Positions 9,282 to 19,516 of a stretch of DNA of 64,000 bases are shown piece after piece. Positions within the stretch are counted from its first letter, which is position 1, and every line of letters starts with the position of its first letter. Under the pieces are notes generated by a model. The model did no database searches and was not told the origin of the DNA. It saw nothing but the letters and a program-made list of their open reading frames with translations. This DNA comes from Pirellula staleyi DSM 6068 (GTDB lineage: Bacteria; Planctomycetota; Planctomycetia; Pirellulales; Pirellulaceae): the NCBI RefSeq assembly GCF_000025185.1, contig NC_013720.1, forward strand, positions 5,642,001-5,706,000. Direction: 5' to 3'. A program made the translations under genes and the position numbers.

Positions 9282-9388
9282 GGCATCTTTCCGTCAGACG
9301 TCGGGCTCGAAGTAAGTCGGGGATTATAGGTCGCGTGAAAAATGATGGTCAAGGATAGGGACTTGGGCTGCGGAGCTTTCGCAGGTTC

Positions 9389-10198
9389 CTACCAGTGCAT
9401 CACCCAGCCGCCGTCGACGTTCATCGTTTGGCCCGTGATGTTCGCCGCGCGTGCCGACGCCAAGAAAACAGCCAGACTCGCCACATCGTCGGGGGTTTGC
9501 CAGCGTTTCAGAGGAATGACGTTCTTAACCTTTTCGCCAGCCCAGTCTTCGTAGGAACGTTTTTTGTCGTCGGGCTGAAGATCGTTCCACGATTGCCAAA
9601 CGCTCCGGTTGAGTGGCGTTTGCACCATGCCGGGACAGATGGTGTTGACGCGAACTCCTAGCGGCGCGAAATCTTTCGCAGCGATTTGCGCGAAGCTGAT
9701 GAGCGCCGCTTTGGCCGTGGAATAAGGCGGATCCGTAGGGGAACCGATTTGGCCGGCGACGCTGGAGATGAACAGCATCGTGCCGCGCTTTTGCTCGGCC
9801 AGCAGCGGCGCGCAAGCATGGGCGGTATTCACCGCTCCCATCAGGTTCACCTCGAACACCCGCGGCCAGTCGGCTGGATCGAGATTCCAAAACGGAAATC
9901 CAAACTTTCCCGAGCCCATGCCGGCGGCGTAGACCACATGCTCGATCGCGCCGAGTTGACTTGCCACCTCGGCGATCGCTTGCTTCACTGTGCTGAATTG
10001 TGTGGCATCGACCTCGATGCCGGTGGTCATCACCCCATGCTCGGCAGCGAGCCGACTCGCTTCACTGGCTCCTTGCGGAGATCGGTCAAGAATCGCAACC
10101 TTGGCCCCCTCTTTGGCCAGTGATGTGGCTATCGCCAGGCCAATTCCACTCGCCCCACCGACCACCACTGCCACTTGATCTTTCAGTTCCAAATTCAT
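9389..10198 (-). CDS. Short-chain dehydrogenase/reductase, classical type
   Basis: A 269-residue NAD(P)-dependent oxidoreductase with the cofactor motif GGASGIGLA (13-21), NVAG-like AAGMGSGKFG, catalytic Ser in FISSVAGQIG and an intact YSTAK motif. DRSP after beta-2 (Asp) suggests NAD rather than NADP preference. The C-terminus has NITGQTMNVDGGWVMHW, usual for this family. Substrate cannot be read from sequence. It is followed by sucC 107 bases on, and preceded by a separate Tat-exported protein gene, so it may stand alone. This is the conventional counterpart to the Tyr-less SDR at 5025. Confidence 0.93.
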   Translation of the reverse strand: MNLELKDQVAVVVGGASGIGLAIATSLAKEGAKVAILDRSPQGASEASRLAAEHGVMTTGIEVDATQFSTVKQAIAEVASQLGAIEHVVYAAGMGSGKFGFPFWNLDPADWPRVFEVNLMGAVNTAHACAPLLAEQKRGTMLFISSVAGQIGSPTDPPYSTAKAALISFAQIAAKDFAPLGVRVNTICPGMVQTPLNRSVWQSWNDLQPDDKKRSYEDWAGEKVKNVIPLKRWQTPDDVASLAVFLASARAANITGQTMNVDGGWVMHW

Positions 10199-10242
10199 CG
10201 CCGCTGGTGTACTCCGTCAAAGTTGCCACGATTTAAGTCCGA

Positions 10243-10998
10243 CTACCCGTAACGCTTAAACGCTTCGGCTGCACCTAAACGCTCGGCGCGGATCTTTCCG
10301 TCAGCCAGCTTTTCCCCCTTGGGATCGACATACACGCGTCCCGTCCGATTCTTGCTGGCGGGATCGATGTTGAGGACGTGAATATTGAAAATGAACGCGG
10401 TTTTGCTGGTCGCCTGAAACCAGTGAACGTTATCTTTCTGATCGGAAACGGTCGACGATTCCCCCGCCTGGAAAGGACGATCGACGGTCGGCTTGATGAT
10501 CATGTAGTCGCCGTCATCTTCAATGCGGTCATACGATCGGCCTTGAAAATCTCCTTGCAGGATCAAGAAGGCGGTCGCCATGTTGTTGTGACCATGCGGG
10601 ACGACGGAGCGATCTTTTTCAAGCGCGAAGACTTGATAGCCGAACACAAGTTCGGTCGGCAGTCCTTCGACGGCGGGCATCCGTGGACGGAGACTGAGTT
10701 CCCCTTGGTCGCGAAACTTCAGCCCAGCGGTGAGCTTCTCGAAATCGATGAGTTTCAGCACATCCTGGAGCTCGACTTTTTGGCAGAGCGCCTCGATCTG
10801 TTTTTGCCAATCGGTTTGCGTGAGCTTTTGCCCTTTCAGGTCCTTACTCAGGTCGTTCATGCCGGTGAGCCACGCAGCGGCACTGGATTTCATCTCGGCG
10901 CCAAAAGCATCGGTCATGCTGAGGCAATCGAGGAGCGACCACGTGAGCAAACCACCGAGCGCTGATTCGCCAAAGTCGCGCCGTGAAAATGCGTGCAT
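10243..10998 (-). CDS. Tat-exported cupin-like protein of unknown function
   Basis: A 251-residue protein from ATG 10998, chosen over the in-frame extension to 11052 because GAGGG lies just upstream and a twin-arginine leader (MHAFSRRDFGESALGG) begins at once. The mature part has a mostly alpha-helical first half and a C-terminal cupin-like beta region with PHGHNNMATAFLILQG and HWFQATSKTAFIFNIHV, where His residues could bind a metal as in cupins. Tat export suggests a cofactor is inserted before export. No precise function is recognised. Confidence 0.75.
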   Translation of the reverse strand: MHAFSRRDFGESALGGLLTWSLLDCLSMTDAFGAEMKSSAAAWLTGMNDLSKDLKGQKLTQTDWQKQIEALCQKVELQDVLKLIDFEKLTAGLKFRDQGELSLRPRMPAVEGLPTELVFGYQVFALEKDRSVVPHGHNNMATAFLILQGDFQGRSYDRIEDDGDYMIIKPTVDRPFQAGESSTVSDQKDNVHWFQATSKTAFIFNIHVLNIDPASKNRTGRVYVDPKGEKLADGKIRAERLGAAEAFKRYG

Positions 10999-11150
10999 AA
11001 GAAAGGACCCTCGCGAAGAAGGAAGAGGCGGGCGATCGAGGAAGATGAACACCCGAAGTGTAAAGCTCGCGATGTCGCTGACGCAAACAACTTCTGCGAA
11101 TTCTAGTGGCAGAATTTTTCATCCTCTCGACCCGCTGAGTCATTCTGGCT

Positions 11151-12620
11151 TCACGACGGATCGTCGCTATCGAGATCTTCGCGCGAAACTTCGACTCCCA
11201 GCTCTTGCGCCCGAGCAAAATCGGCTTCGGCGAGGCTATTTTGCCCAAGAAGTTCGTAGCACAAGCCGCGGTGCGCGAGCGCCTCGCCATCGTGGGGGGA
11301 ACGGTCGATCACTTTTGAAAACGACTTCACAGCCGCTGCGGCATCGCCGAGATCGACTTCCGCCATGGCGCGGAAAAACCAGAGTTCATCGTTATCGATT
11401 TTGGCAGCTTGCGCCTTCTTAATATCCGCGAGACCCGCGGTTACTTCACCTCCGATCGCAACCCGGCAAATGCCGCGACAGCCGATCGCTTCGGGATCGC
11501 TGGGGAGAAGCTGGAGAGCATGCTCGGCATCTTCGAGAGCCAGATCGTAGAGCCCTTGTTCGCAGCGTGCACGCGACCTGTAGACGTAGGTCTCTTGGTC
11601 GTTGGGATCGAGCGCCAAAGCATGGGTGAGATCGGCTTCGGCGACATCCCACTCAGCAGCTTCCATCCACTCCACTGCGCGCGTGAAGTACTGATCGGCG
11701 GTACGAAGTTTGGGCAAACTGGCGATCGCCTCTGCGCGCTCGTCGTCCGAGAGTTCATGCTGCTCGTGATGCGGATGCTGCGAATGGACGGGCATGGGAT
11801 GCTGGTCGTCGCGCGACGAAGTGCTGATATTCACTCGCGCAGTGCTCGCCCCCGCTTCAAACCACTGGGCGGGATCGAGTGAGTAAACGAGGGTGAGACA
11901 CTTGTACCAATCGGGATGTCGCGCACGCATGGCGAGCGGCTGTTCATAGAAAAGTTCGGTAGAGACGGCAAAAAACTCGGCTCGGTTGGTCGCTCCATAA
12001 GCATCGATAAGCGTTTCGATCCCTTGGCGAACGTGGTCTTGATGGGCCGAGAATTCGCGCGCGAAAGCCTCTTCGTAGAAGCGTGCATCGGTGACTGAAT
12101 TGAGTGGCGGAACACCATCGACCGCTCCGTCGAGTCCATCGATGTGGTGCGCCAGTTCGTGGAGCACCAGGTTTTCGCCATCGCGCGCATGCTTGCCCCC
12201 AGCTAGTACCGCGGGCCAGCTGAGCACGATGCTGCCGTGTGGATGCGCTTCGCCGAGAATGGTGGCGGTTTCGTCGATCATCCCCCCTTCGCGATTTTGA
12301 ATGGGACGGCGATAGGCGAACGGATAGAGCAGAAAACTAGGGACCCGCTCGAAGTAGTACCCTTCGGTCCCCAGCAGCAGCAGCGAGGCGATGGCCGAGA
12401 CGGTGAGCTTCATGGCATCGGTCACTTCGAGACCACGACAGCCGACCCATTCGCGCTCAGCAGCAATGATGCGCGCACATTCGATCAGTCGCACTCGCTG
12501 CGGTGGAGTCAAGAGTGAGTAGACCTCGATGTTGGCCTCGACCGACTTCAGCAGCTCACTCGCGAGTGGCGAGCTGAGCAATTTCGCACGGCGTGAACGC
12601 TTGAACCAGTTCCCGAGCAT
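11151..12620 (-). CDS. MtfA-like zinc metallopeptidase fused to a C-terminal TPR domain
   Basis: A 489-residue protein starting at ATG 12620 (AGGGA eight bases upstream; the frame runs on to 12653). The first 265 residues match the MtfA/Mlc-titration-factor family: MLGNWFKRSRR start, LTPPQRVRLIECARIIAAE, and the zinc motif HELAHHIDGLDG (about 154-165) with the downstream Glu-rich EEAFAREFSAH segment. A His/Glu-rich linker (HPHHEQHELSDDE) follows, then at least three TPR repeats (DQYFTRAVEWMEAAEWDVAEADLTHAL and on). E. coli MtfA is a 265-residue aminopeptidase that binds Mlc; here the TPRs may recruit partners. The gene is divergent from mdh. Confidence 0.88.
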   Translation of the reverse strand: MLGNWFKRSRRAKLLSSPLASELLKSVEANIEVYSLLTPPQRVRLIECARIIAAEREWVGCRGLEVTDAMKLTVSAIASLLLLGTEGYYFERVPSFLLYPFAYRRPIQNREGGMIDETATILGEAHPHGSIVLSWPAVLAGGKHARDGENLVLHELAHHIDGLDGAVDGVPPLNSVTDARFYEEAFAREFSAHQDHVRQGIETLIDAYGATNRAEFFAVSTELFYEQPLAMRARHPDWYKCLTLVYSLDPAQWFEAGASTARVNISTSSRDDQHPMPVHSQHPHHEQHELSDDERAEAIASLPKLRTADQYFTRAVEWMEAAEWDVAEADLTHALALDPNDQETYVYRSRARCEQGLYDLALEDAEHALQLLPSDPEAIGCRGICRVAIGGEVTAGLADIKKAQAAKIDNDELWFFRAMAEVDLGDAAAAVKSFSKVIDRSPHDGEALAHRGLCYELLGQNSLAEADFARAQELGVEVSREDLDSDDPS

Positions 12621-13941
<1,321 letters not shown>

Positions 13942-14610
13942 TTCAACTCGCGTCACCAAAGGCGCGACGAACTTTTTATCACTTTTTTGCGGCATCGTTT
14001 TTTCCTACGAGCCGCAGATGTCTAGCACAGCAGCTGTTGCCAGCCGACTGGCAATTTGATCACCCTGCTAGCGTTGTGGAACCCGAGAAATTTATCGCGA
14101 ACCAACGTGGAATTTCTTTCGTGGTGAGAGTGTGTTTGGCGTAACCAGTCGACACATTTTTGCACAGACAGGTAGTGGTAGCAGTGTCGAGCTCCAAGGT
14201 AGCGGCATCTGCGATTGACATTCGCGTAGCGCTTGCCTAAAAACTCGACCTGTCGCGATGGCCTCGATGAAATCATCCCTGTCGCGATGCTTGCACCCGA
14301 TTCGCTGCTAGCGAGTCGGCGTCAAGCTTGGCAGGTGATGGACCCCCAATTTTGGACCACCTCTTGGCCAGTATTTTTAGCCTAGCGATGCGATCGCAAG
14401 TTGGCGTGCTTCCTGGTGAAGCGCTGCAGACTTGCGCTGGTGTGCGAGTAGCTGATTGCTTAAGTCGATCGCTTCTGGCGATTGCGTTACCGGCGGGATT
14501 GCCGGCTCACGGCCGAGCACGATGCTCATCAGCCGTCCTTCCTTGGTCTCGCGAATGTCTACTGATGATTTCGCGCGACTCCCTCAGGTAATCCCTTCCG
14601 ACGGAACTGT
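13942..14610. other. Non-coding stretch after mdh
   Basis: 669 bases without a credible gene. Immediately after the mdh stop there is a weak stem (TCGCG/CGCGA at about 13948-13967) followed by CTTTTT and CTTTTTT, a possible terminator. Two short open frames (14022-14276 minus, 14328-14591 plus) have unusual composition and no ribosome site and look accidental. The 3' end must carry the promoter of the hydrolase-like gene. No tRNA or repeat is visible. Confidence 0.5.
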
Positions 14611-15381
14611 ATGAATCGCCTTTCAATCGACGCTAATACCCCCGCCTCGAGCCCTGCTGCAACCGCCCAAGTGAGCCAACCGCTTGCTCGCATTGCCGAG
14701 CGACGTGCGACACCTCACAGCCTGCTGACACCGATGCACTACGAGCCAGGCTATGCCTACCCGCTCGTGATTTGGCTCCATAGCGATGGTGGCGACGAGC
14801 ACGAAGTCGAAACCGTGATGCCGCTGGTGAGCGAGCGCAATTATGTCGCCGTTGGTCTGCGTGGCACGGATTCGCGCGGTAAGCATCGTGGCTACAAGTG
14901 GACCCAAGATTTTCTGAGCATCCATCACGCACAACAGCGGATGTTTGATGCCGTCGAACAAGCCACCGAGCGCTACAACATCAATCAAGAGCGCGTGTTC
15001 ATCGCTGGCTACGGCTGCGGTGGTACGATGGCGCTCCGTTTGGCACTTCAGTTTCCTAATCTGTTTGCTGGTGCCGTCTCGCTAGGCGGTTCGTTTCCTC
15101 GTGGCACAGCTCCACTGGCGAACCTCGAGCAGGCTCGCAAGCTGCCGATGATGATCGCACATGCGCGTGACTCGCGCACCTACACGGTCGATCATCTGTG
15201 TGACGAACTCCGACTGTTTCACGCCGCTGGTTTGGCGATGTCACTTCGTCAGTATCCTTGTGGCGATGAGTTGACGACTCAAATGCTCCATGACTTTGAT
15301 GTCTGGATGATGGAGCAAGTTACCGGAATGTCGTCGACAAGCGACAATTCGATGTGCGAAATGCCTGGCGATCACAACTAG
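14611..15381 (+). CDS. Alpha/beta-hydrolase (phospholipase/carboxylesterase-like), probably catalytically dead
   Basis: A 256-residue protein from ATG 14611 (CGGAA upstream). The fold is that of the bacterial phospholipase/carboxylesterase family: YPLVIWLHSDGGDEHE (oxyanion region), AVGLRGTD, RVFIAGYGCGGTMALRLAL (nucleophile elbow) and AGAVSLGGSFP. The elbow normally reads G-x-S-x-G-G; here it is GYGCGG (133-138), so Ser is replaced by Gly135 with a Cys beside it. The catalytic His in the usual 'GHE' near the C-terminus is Asp219 (CGDEL). D187 (HARDSRT) may remain. With both Ser and His lost, a non-enzymatic or altered role is likely. It lies just before the flagellar locus. Confidence 0.82.
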   Translation: MNRLSIDANTPASSPAATAQVSQPLARIAERRATPHSLLTPMHYEPGYAYPLVIWLHSDGGDEHEVETVMPLVSERNYVAVGLRGTDSRGKHRGYKWTQDFLSIHHAQQRMFDAVEQATERYNINQERVFIAGYGCGGTMALRLALQFPNLFAGAVSLGGSFPRGTAPLANLEQARKLPMMIAHARDSRTYTVDHLCDELRLFHAAGLAMSLRQYPCGDELTTQMLHDFDVWMMEQVTGMSSTSDNSMCEMPGDHN

Positions 15382-15419
15382 ATCGCTGCGAGCAGTTCGC
15401 AATTTCTCGCTTTCATGAA

Positions 15420-15441
15420 TGCTCACCACGTTGGGTGAGCA
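15420..15441 (+). terminator. Perfect 8-bp stem-loop downstream of the hydrolase-like gene
   Basis: TGCTCACC (15420-15427) pairs with GGTGAGCA (15434-15441) around a six-base loop, 39 bases after the stop. No T-run follows, so its role as terminator is uncertain. Confidence 0.3.
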
Positions 15442-15624
15442 GCTCAGCGTATCAAGTGTTCATCGAGCGCTGCTAGCATTCTCGCGCCAGCATGTTTTCC
15501 TGCTGATTTCCTGGCCAATCTTGCCGTTGACGCGAGCATTCTTTCGTTGGTACAAGCCCGCTGTTTGCGACCCGCCATGCGCTTGCGCGTGGGGTATGCA
15601 CGTCGAGAAGCATCGAGCCACCAG

Positions 15625-18159
15625 ATGAACGCCACTCCAACTCCAGCAGTTGCCAAACCGAGCATTGTCGCTCGGTTGCGCTCGCTTCCTGGACTGGCAT
15701 TCTCGCTCGTAAAGAAGTTTTTGGGCTGGGTGCGCCAGAATCCCAAGCTTGGTATTCCGGTCGCTACACTCGCTGTTGCCGCGATTATCGGCATGGGTGT
15801 TTGCACGGCTTTAATCTTTTCGAAAGAAACGCCGCTTACGACCAAGCCCGATCTCGCCATGGCACTCGAGCGACTCGATGCTGGCGACGATCATCAGGCA
15901 CGTCAGATTGCCGCGCAGCTGCGCAGCGACCCCAACACGGCGTACGAGGCACTCGGCGGTCCGTTCTTTGTGCTCGGCGCGGTGATGGCCAACGACGCAC
16001 AACGTCACGTTAACGATCACGAGCAGCGGATGCTATTTCGCATTGCTGCACGCTACCTCGAAGAATCCGAGCGTTATGGCTTTCCTCCGGCACGCGAAGC
16101 GGAAGCTAAGCTGCTGATGGGCAAGTGCCTGTATCGCGCTGCGCGATACGCCCAAAGCGCTGCTGCTCTCGAAGATGCGCTCCTCTCCAACCCACTTCGC
16201 GCTGCTGAAATTCACCAGCTACTGGCCGACTGCTATCTGCGTGTGTCGCCACCAGCGCTCGACAAAGCACTCGTGCACTTGCGACAGCTGCGGCGCATCA
16301 AGGACCTTCCCGAAGAAGATCGCTCGCGAGGTTTGCTGCTGGAAGGACAAGTGCTTCTAGCACAGGACAAGCTCGAAGATGCCTTGAGCGCGATGGCCAA
16401 TATTCCCAAGGAATCGAACGTTTCGCGCGAAGCAGCGGTGACAGCAGCCCGCATCCGCCTCACGCAAGCGCAGCGCGACAAAGCCACGCCGACAGCCACC
16501 TATCAGCAGATCATCGACAACATGCGAGCGCTGCAGCAAGGGCTCCCACCGACGAGCGATGTCACCGCGCAGTCGCAGCTTATGATTGGCCTCGCTTATC
16601 GTCAGATTGGTGATACCGAAGCGGCCCTCGCGCAGCTCGCGCGAGTCCGCAAGCTCCATTACGGACGTCCCGAATCGCTCTTTGCAACCGTCAACGAAGC
16701 AGAGATTGCCGTCGAACGTCGTCAGCCTCTCGCCGCCACTACGCTTCTCGAACGAGCGATGCAAGATGCTCCACCAGCCGACGAATTTCAAAGCAGCTGG
16801 ATGTCGCTCCCTGAGTTTCAAGCTCGACTCGAAGCGATGATGAAGTCGCTCGAAGCACAAACCGAATTCTCCGCCGCAGAGTCGCTCGCCACCATCACCC
16901 TTCCTCTTTTCAAAGAAGAGCAAACCCTGTCGTGGCGCTCGCAAGTCCGTCAGAACTGGGCCAATGCCCTCGCGCAGAAAGCTGAAACACAAGACCTTGC
17001 CGACCAGGCGATCACGCTGGCTGAAGCGCGCGAGAAGCGTCGTCTTGCTGCCCAGGATCTCACCCGCCTTGCAGATTTGCGCATCACGTCGAATCAGTAT
17101 CTCGAGCATCTCGGCGCTGCCGCCGCCGCTTGTATCGCTGGCCAAGACTACAACACCGCTGCCACGCTCTATCGACGTTTTCTCAAAGAACAATCTTCCA
17201 AAGACGACGCCGCCGCTTGGAGTGGTCTAGGAGAAGCTCTCCTGGCCAGTGGCAACATTCCTGAAGCGCTCGACGCTCTGGAAAACTGCTACTTGCGTCA
17301 GCCCAAACATCCTTCGGCTTACCGCGCTCGCTTGCTGGCGGCGATGGCCCTTGAAGAGCTCGGCAAACTGGCCGAGTCCCGTCAATTGCTGGAGGAAAAC
17401 CTCTATCAGTTCTCGCTGAGTCCCGAGAGCCCGGAGTGGAAAAAGTCGCTATTTACCTTGTCTGGCGTCGTTTTTCGGCAAGCGATCGAGGCCGAAACCA
17501 ACAGCCGCACGGCGGGTGTCGATGAAACCGATCCCGAGCGAAAAAAAGCAGGTCTCGCGCTGCTCGAAGAAAGCCATACCCTGTTTCAAGATGCGATTCG
17601 AATCTTGAACGAAGCCACCCAGCGCTATCCCGATTCGGCCGAGACCCTCACCGCTCGCTACCGCATTGCCGAGTCTTATCGCCATAGCGCAAAGTGGCCC
17701 CGCAAGCGACTCGGTGTCGTCACCATCGAGACGACGCGCATCGCCCTCAATCGTCAGATTCAGCAAGAGCTCGGACTCTCGATCGAGCAGTACATTGGGA
17801 TCATCGAATCGCTGAGCAATGGCCAAGAGTCGAACCATACCGAGATCCAGCAGAAGATTTTGCGCAATGCCTATTTTGGTCGCGCCGATGCGCTGTTTGA
17901 CCTCGGCAAGTACGAGCAAGCAATCGCTGCCTACTCGGCTGCCACCAATCGCTATCAGCATGAACCTGAGTCGCTCGAAGCCTACACCCAAATCGCCGCT
18001 TGCTACCGGCTGCTGAGCCGTCCGAACGAAGCCCGCGGCACGCTTCAGCAGGCGCTCGTCGTCCTTGATCGAATGCGAACCGATGCCGATTTCACACGCA
18101 CCACACGATTCAATCGCGACGAGTGGCGTGAAGTGCTCACCTGGCTCGCCTCCCTGTAA
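15625..18159 (+). CDS. Large membrane-anchored TPR protein at the head of the flagellar locus
   Basis: About 844 residues from ATG 15625 (the frame is open back to 15547). A basic N-terminus is followed by one membrane segment (LGIPVATLAVAAIIGMGVCTALIF, about 43-66), then an almost entirely helical region of TPR-like repeats: ALERLDAGDDHQARQIAAQL, LYRAARYAQSAAALEDALL, ALLASGNIPEALDALENCYL and ALFDLGKYEQAIAAYSAATNRY are clear copies. It probably exposes a TPR scaffold outside or at the inner face of the membrane. The next gene begins 43 bases on and encodes a FlgN-like chaperone, so a link to flagellar assembly is inferred from position only. No similar protein is part of the standard flagellar set. 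Confidence 0.8.
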   Translation: MNATPTPAVAKPSIVARLRSLPGLAFSLVKKFLGWVRQNPKLGIPVATLAVAAIIGMGVCTALIFSKETPLTTKPDLAMALERLDAGDDHQARQIAAQLRSDPNTAYEALGGPFFVLGAVMANDAQRHVNDHEQRMLFRIAARYLEESERYGFPPAREAEAKLLMGKCLYRAARYAQSAAALEDALLSNPLRAAEIHQLLADCYLRVSPPALDKALVHLRQLRRIKDLPEEDRSRGLLLEGQVLLAQDKLEDALSAMANIPKESNVSREAAVTAARIRLTQAQRDKATPTATYQQIIDNMRALQQGLPPTSDVTAQSQLMIGLAYRQIGDTEAALAQLARVRKLHYGRPESLFATVNEAEIAVERRQPLAATTLLERAMQDAPPADEFQSSWMSLPEFQARLEAMMKSLEAQTEFSAAESLATITLPLFKEEQTLSWRSQVRQNWANALAQKAETQDLADQAITLAEAREKRRLAAQDLTRLADLRITSNQYLEHLGAAAAACIAGQDYNTAATLYRRFLKEQSSKDDAAAWSGLGEALLASGNIPEALDALENCYLRQPKHPSAYRARLLAAMALEELGKLAESRQLLEENLYQFSLSPESPEWKKSLFTLSGVVFRQAIEAETNSRTAGVDETDPERKKAGLALLEESHTLFQDAIRILNEATQRYPDSAETLTARYRIAESYRHSAKWPRKRLGVVTIETTRIALNRQIQQELGLSIEQYIGIIESLSNGQESNHTEIQQKILRNAYFGRADALFDLGKYEQAIAAYSAATNRYQHEPESLEAYTQIAACYRLLSRPNEARGTLQQALVVLDRMRTDADFTRTTRFNRDEWREVLTWLASL

Positions 18160-18202
18160 CTCGCTACTGCTTAACAACGCATCACGCTACAGCTCGAGAA
18201 TT

Positions 18203-18655
18203 ATGACACTTCCCACTCAACAGCTCGCTCGCCTGGTTGCTGCCAAGCTCGAAGTGCTCGAGTTATTGGTCCGTATCGCGAATACGCAATTGTCGCTGAT
18301 CACTTCGGGCGAGATGAGTACGCTGCTGACCGTGCTCACCGCCAAGCAACAGCTGATCACGCGCATGCAGTCGATCGAATCGCAGCTTGCGCCGTTTCGC
18401 GATGAAGACCCCGACGCCCGTGTGTGGGGCTCGCCCGCCGAACGCAAAAAATGTCAAGACGATGCCCGTCGCTCGGAAGCGCTGCTGGCCGAGATTCTCA
18501 CCGCTGAAAAACAGGCGGAAGTGCTGATGATTCAGCGTCGCGACCAAACCGCACTGCGTCTGGATTCGATGCATAGCGCCGGCGAAGCTGGCAATGCTTA
18601 TGCAGGTTCCCACTACGGTGCCGTCACCGGCAGTCAACTTCGCTACGAAGGTTAA
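18203..18655 (+). CDS. flgN: FlgN-like flagellar export chaperone
   Basis: A 150-residue, largely helical protein starting MTLPTQQLARLVAAKLEVLELLVRIA. The pattern of an initial amphipathic helix, a coiled-coil middle (LTAKQQLITRMQSIESQLAPF, SEALLAEILTAEKQAEVLMIQRRDQ) and a polar tail fits FlgN/FlgN-like chaperones, which hold the hook-filament junction proteins FlgK and FlgL before export. Sequence conservation in this family is low, so position before flagellar regulators and structure genes is a main argument. The longer open frame back to 18065 overlaps the preceding gene and is rejected. Confidence 0.6.
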   Translation: MTLPTQQLARLVAAKLEVLELLVRIANTQLSLITSGEMSTLLTVLTAKQQLITRMQSIESQLAPFRDEDPDARVWGSPAERKKCQDDARRSEALLAEILTAEKQAEVLMIQRRDQTALRLDSMHSAGEAGNAYAGSHYGAVTGSQLRYEG

Positions 18656-18667
18656 AAGAGAACCGTC

Positions 18668-19516
18668 ATGGACGACGCCACACTTACCATTGCCCCCTCG
18701 ATGATCGACGGCGACCTGCGCACGATTCTCGAGGCGTGGAACACTGCCACGATGCGACTCGAAGAGACGCATCTCGCGCTGCAGGCTGAAGTACGTCGAC
18801 TGTCAGACGAACTCGAAGCCAAGAATCGCGAACTCGCGCGCCGCAATCGACTAGCCGACCTCGGGCAAATGGCCTCGCACGTGGCCCATGAAGTCCGTAA
18901 CAGCCTCGTTCCGATGAAGCTCTACCTGACGCTGCTTCGCCGTCGCATGGGACACGATGCGGATACCGCTCAACTGCTCGAGCAGTTTGTCAGCGGCTTT
19001 TCCGCTCTCGAAACCACGGTGAACGATCTGCTTCACTTCTCGAGTGATCGCGACCCGAGCAATAAAAAGTTTGTCCTCGAACCACTGCTTCGCGAGATTA
19101 TTGCGTCGCTTGCACCTCAGCTCGACGCTCAAAAGATTCAAGCCACTGTCGACGCCGATCCCAAGCTCGTTATCTATGCCGATCGCGACATGATCCGCCG
19201 CGCGGTACTGAACCTGGTACTCAACGCCATCGATGTAATGCCCGAAGGGGGCTCGCTGATCATCACAGCAGTTGCCACGGCTCACGCAATCGACATTGAA
19301 GTCGCCGACAGTGGAAGTGGCATTGGCGAATCGACCCTCGCTCACCTGTTCGAACCTTTTTTCACGACCAAAAGCAGCGGCACAGGCCTTGGCCTCGCGA
19401 TCGTCGAACGGATCGCTGAAGCGCATGGCGGTCACATCATCGCCTGCAATTGCCCCGATGGGGGCGCCGCTTTCACCATCTCTATCCCGCGTCAGAATGA
19501 GGAACCCCGCTCATGA
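18668..19516 (+). CDS. Soluble sensor histidine kinase of the flagellar sigma-54 system (FlrB/FleS type)
   Basis: A 282-residue kinase without membrane segments. Residues 25-62 are coiled coil (TMRLEETHLALQAEVRRL...), then the H-box HVAHEVRNSL with phospho-acceptor His74, and a HATPase_c domain with N-box NLVLNAIDVMPEGG, G1 DSGSGIG, F-box FEPFFTTK and G2 GTGLGLAIVE. The short soluble layout and neighbouring NtrC-like gene match FlrB/FleS, which sense flagellar assembly status. The TGA stop overlaps the start of the regulator (ATGA, 19513-19516), so the pair is translationally coupled. The signal is unknown. Confidence 0.9.
   Translation: MDDATLTIAPSMIDGDLRTILEAWNTATMRLEETHLALQAEVRRLSDELEAKNRELARRNRLADLGQMASHVAHEVRNSLVPMKLYLTLLRRRMGHDADTAQLLEQFVSGFSALETTVNDLLHFSSDRDPSNKKFVLEPLLREIIASLAPQLDAQKIQATVDADPKLVIYADRDMIRRAVLNLVLNAIDVMPEGGSLIITAVATAHAIDIEVADSGSGIGESTLAHLFEPFFTTKSSGTGLGLAIVERIAEAHGGHIIACNCPDGGAAFTISIPRQNEEPRS

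Noticed and set aside
14022-14591. Two small open frames (minus 84 aa, plus 87 aa) after mdh
   Set aside because: No ribosome sites, no recognisable domain, composition unlike the neighbouring genes.
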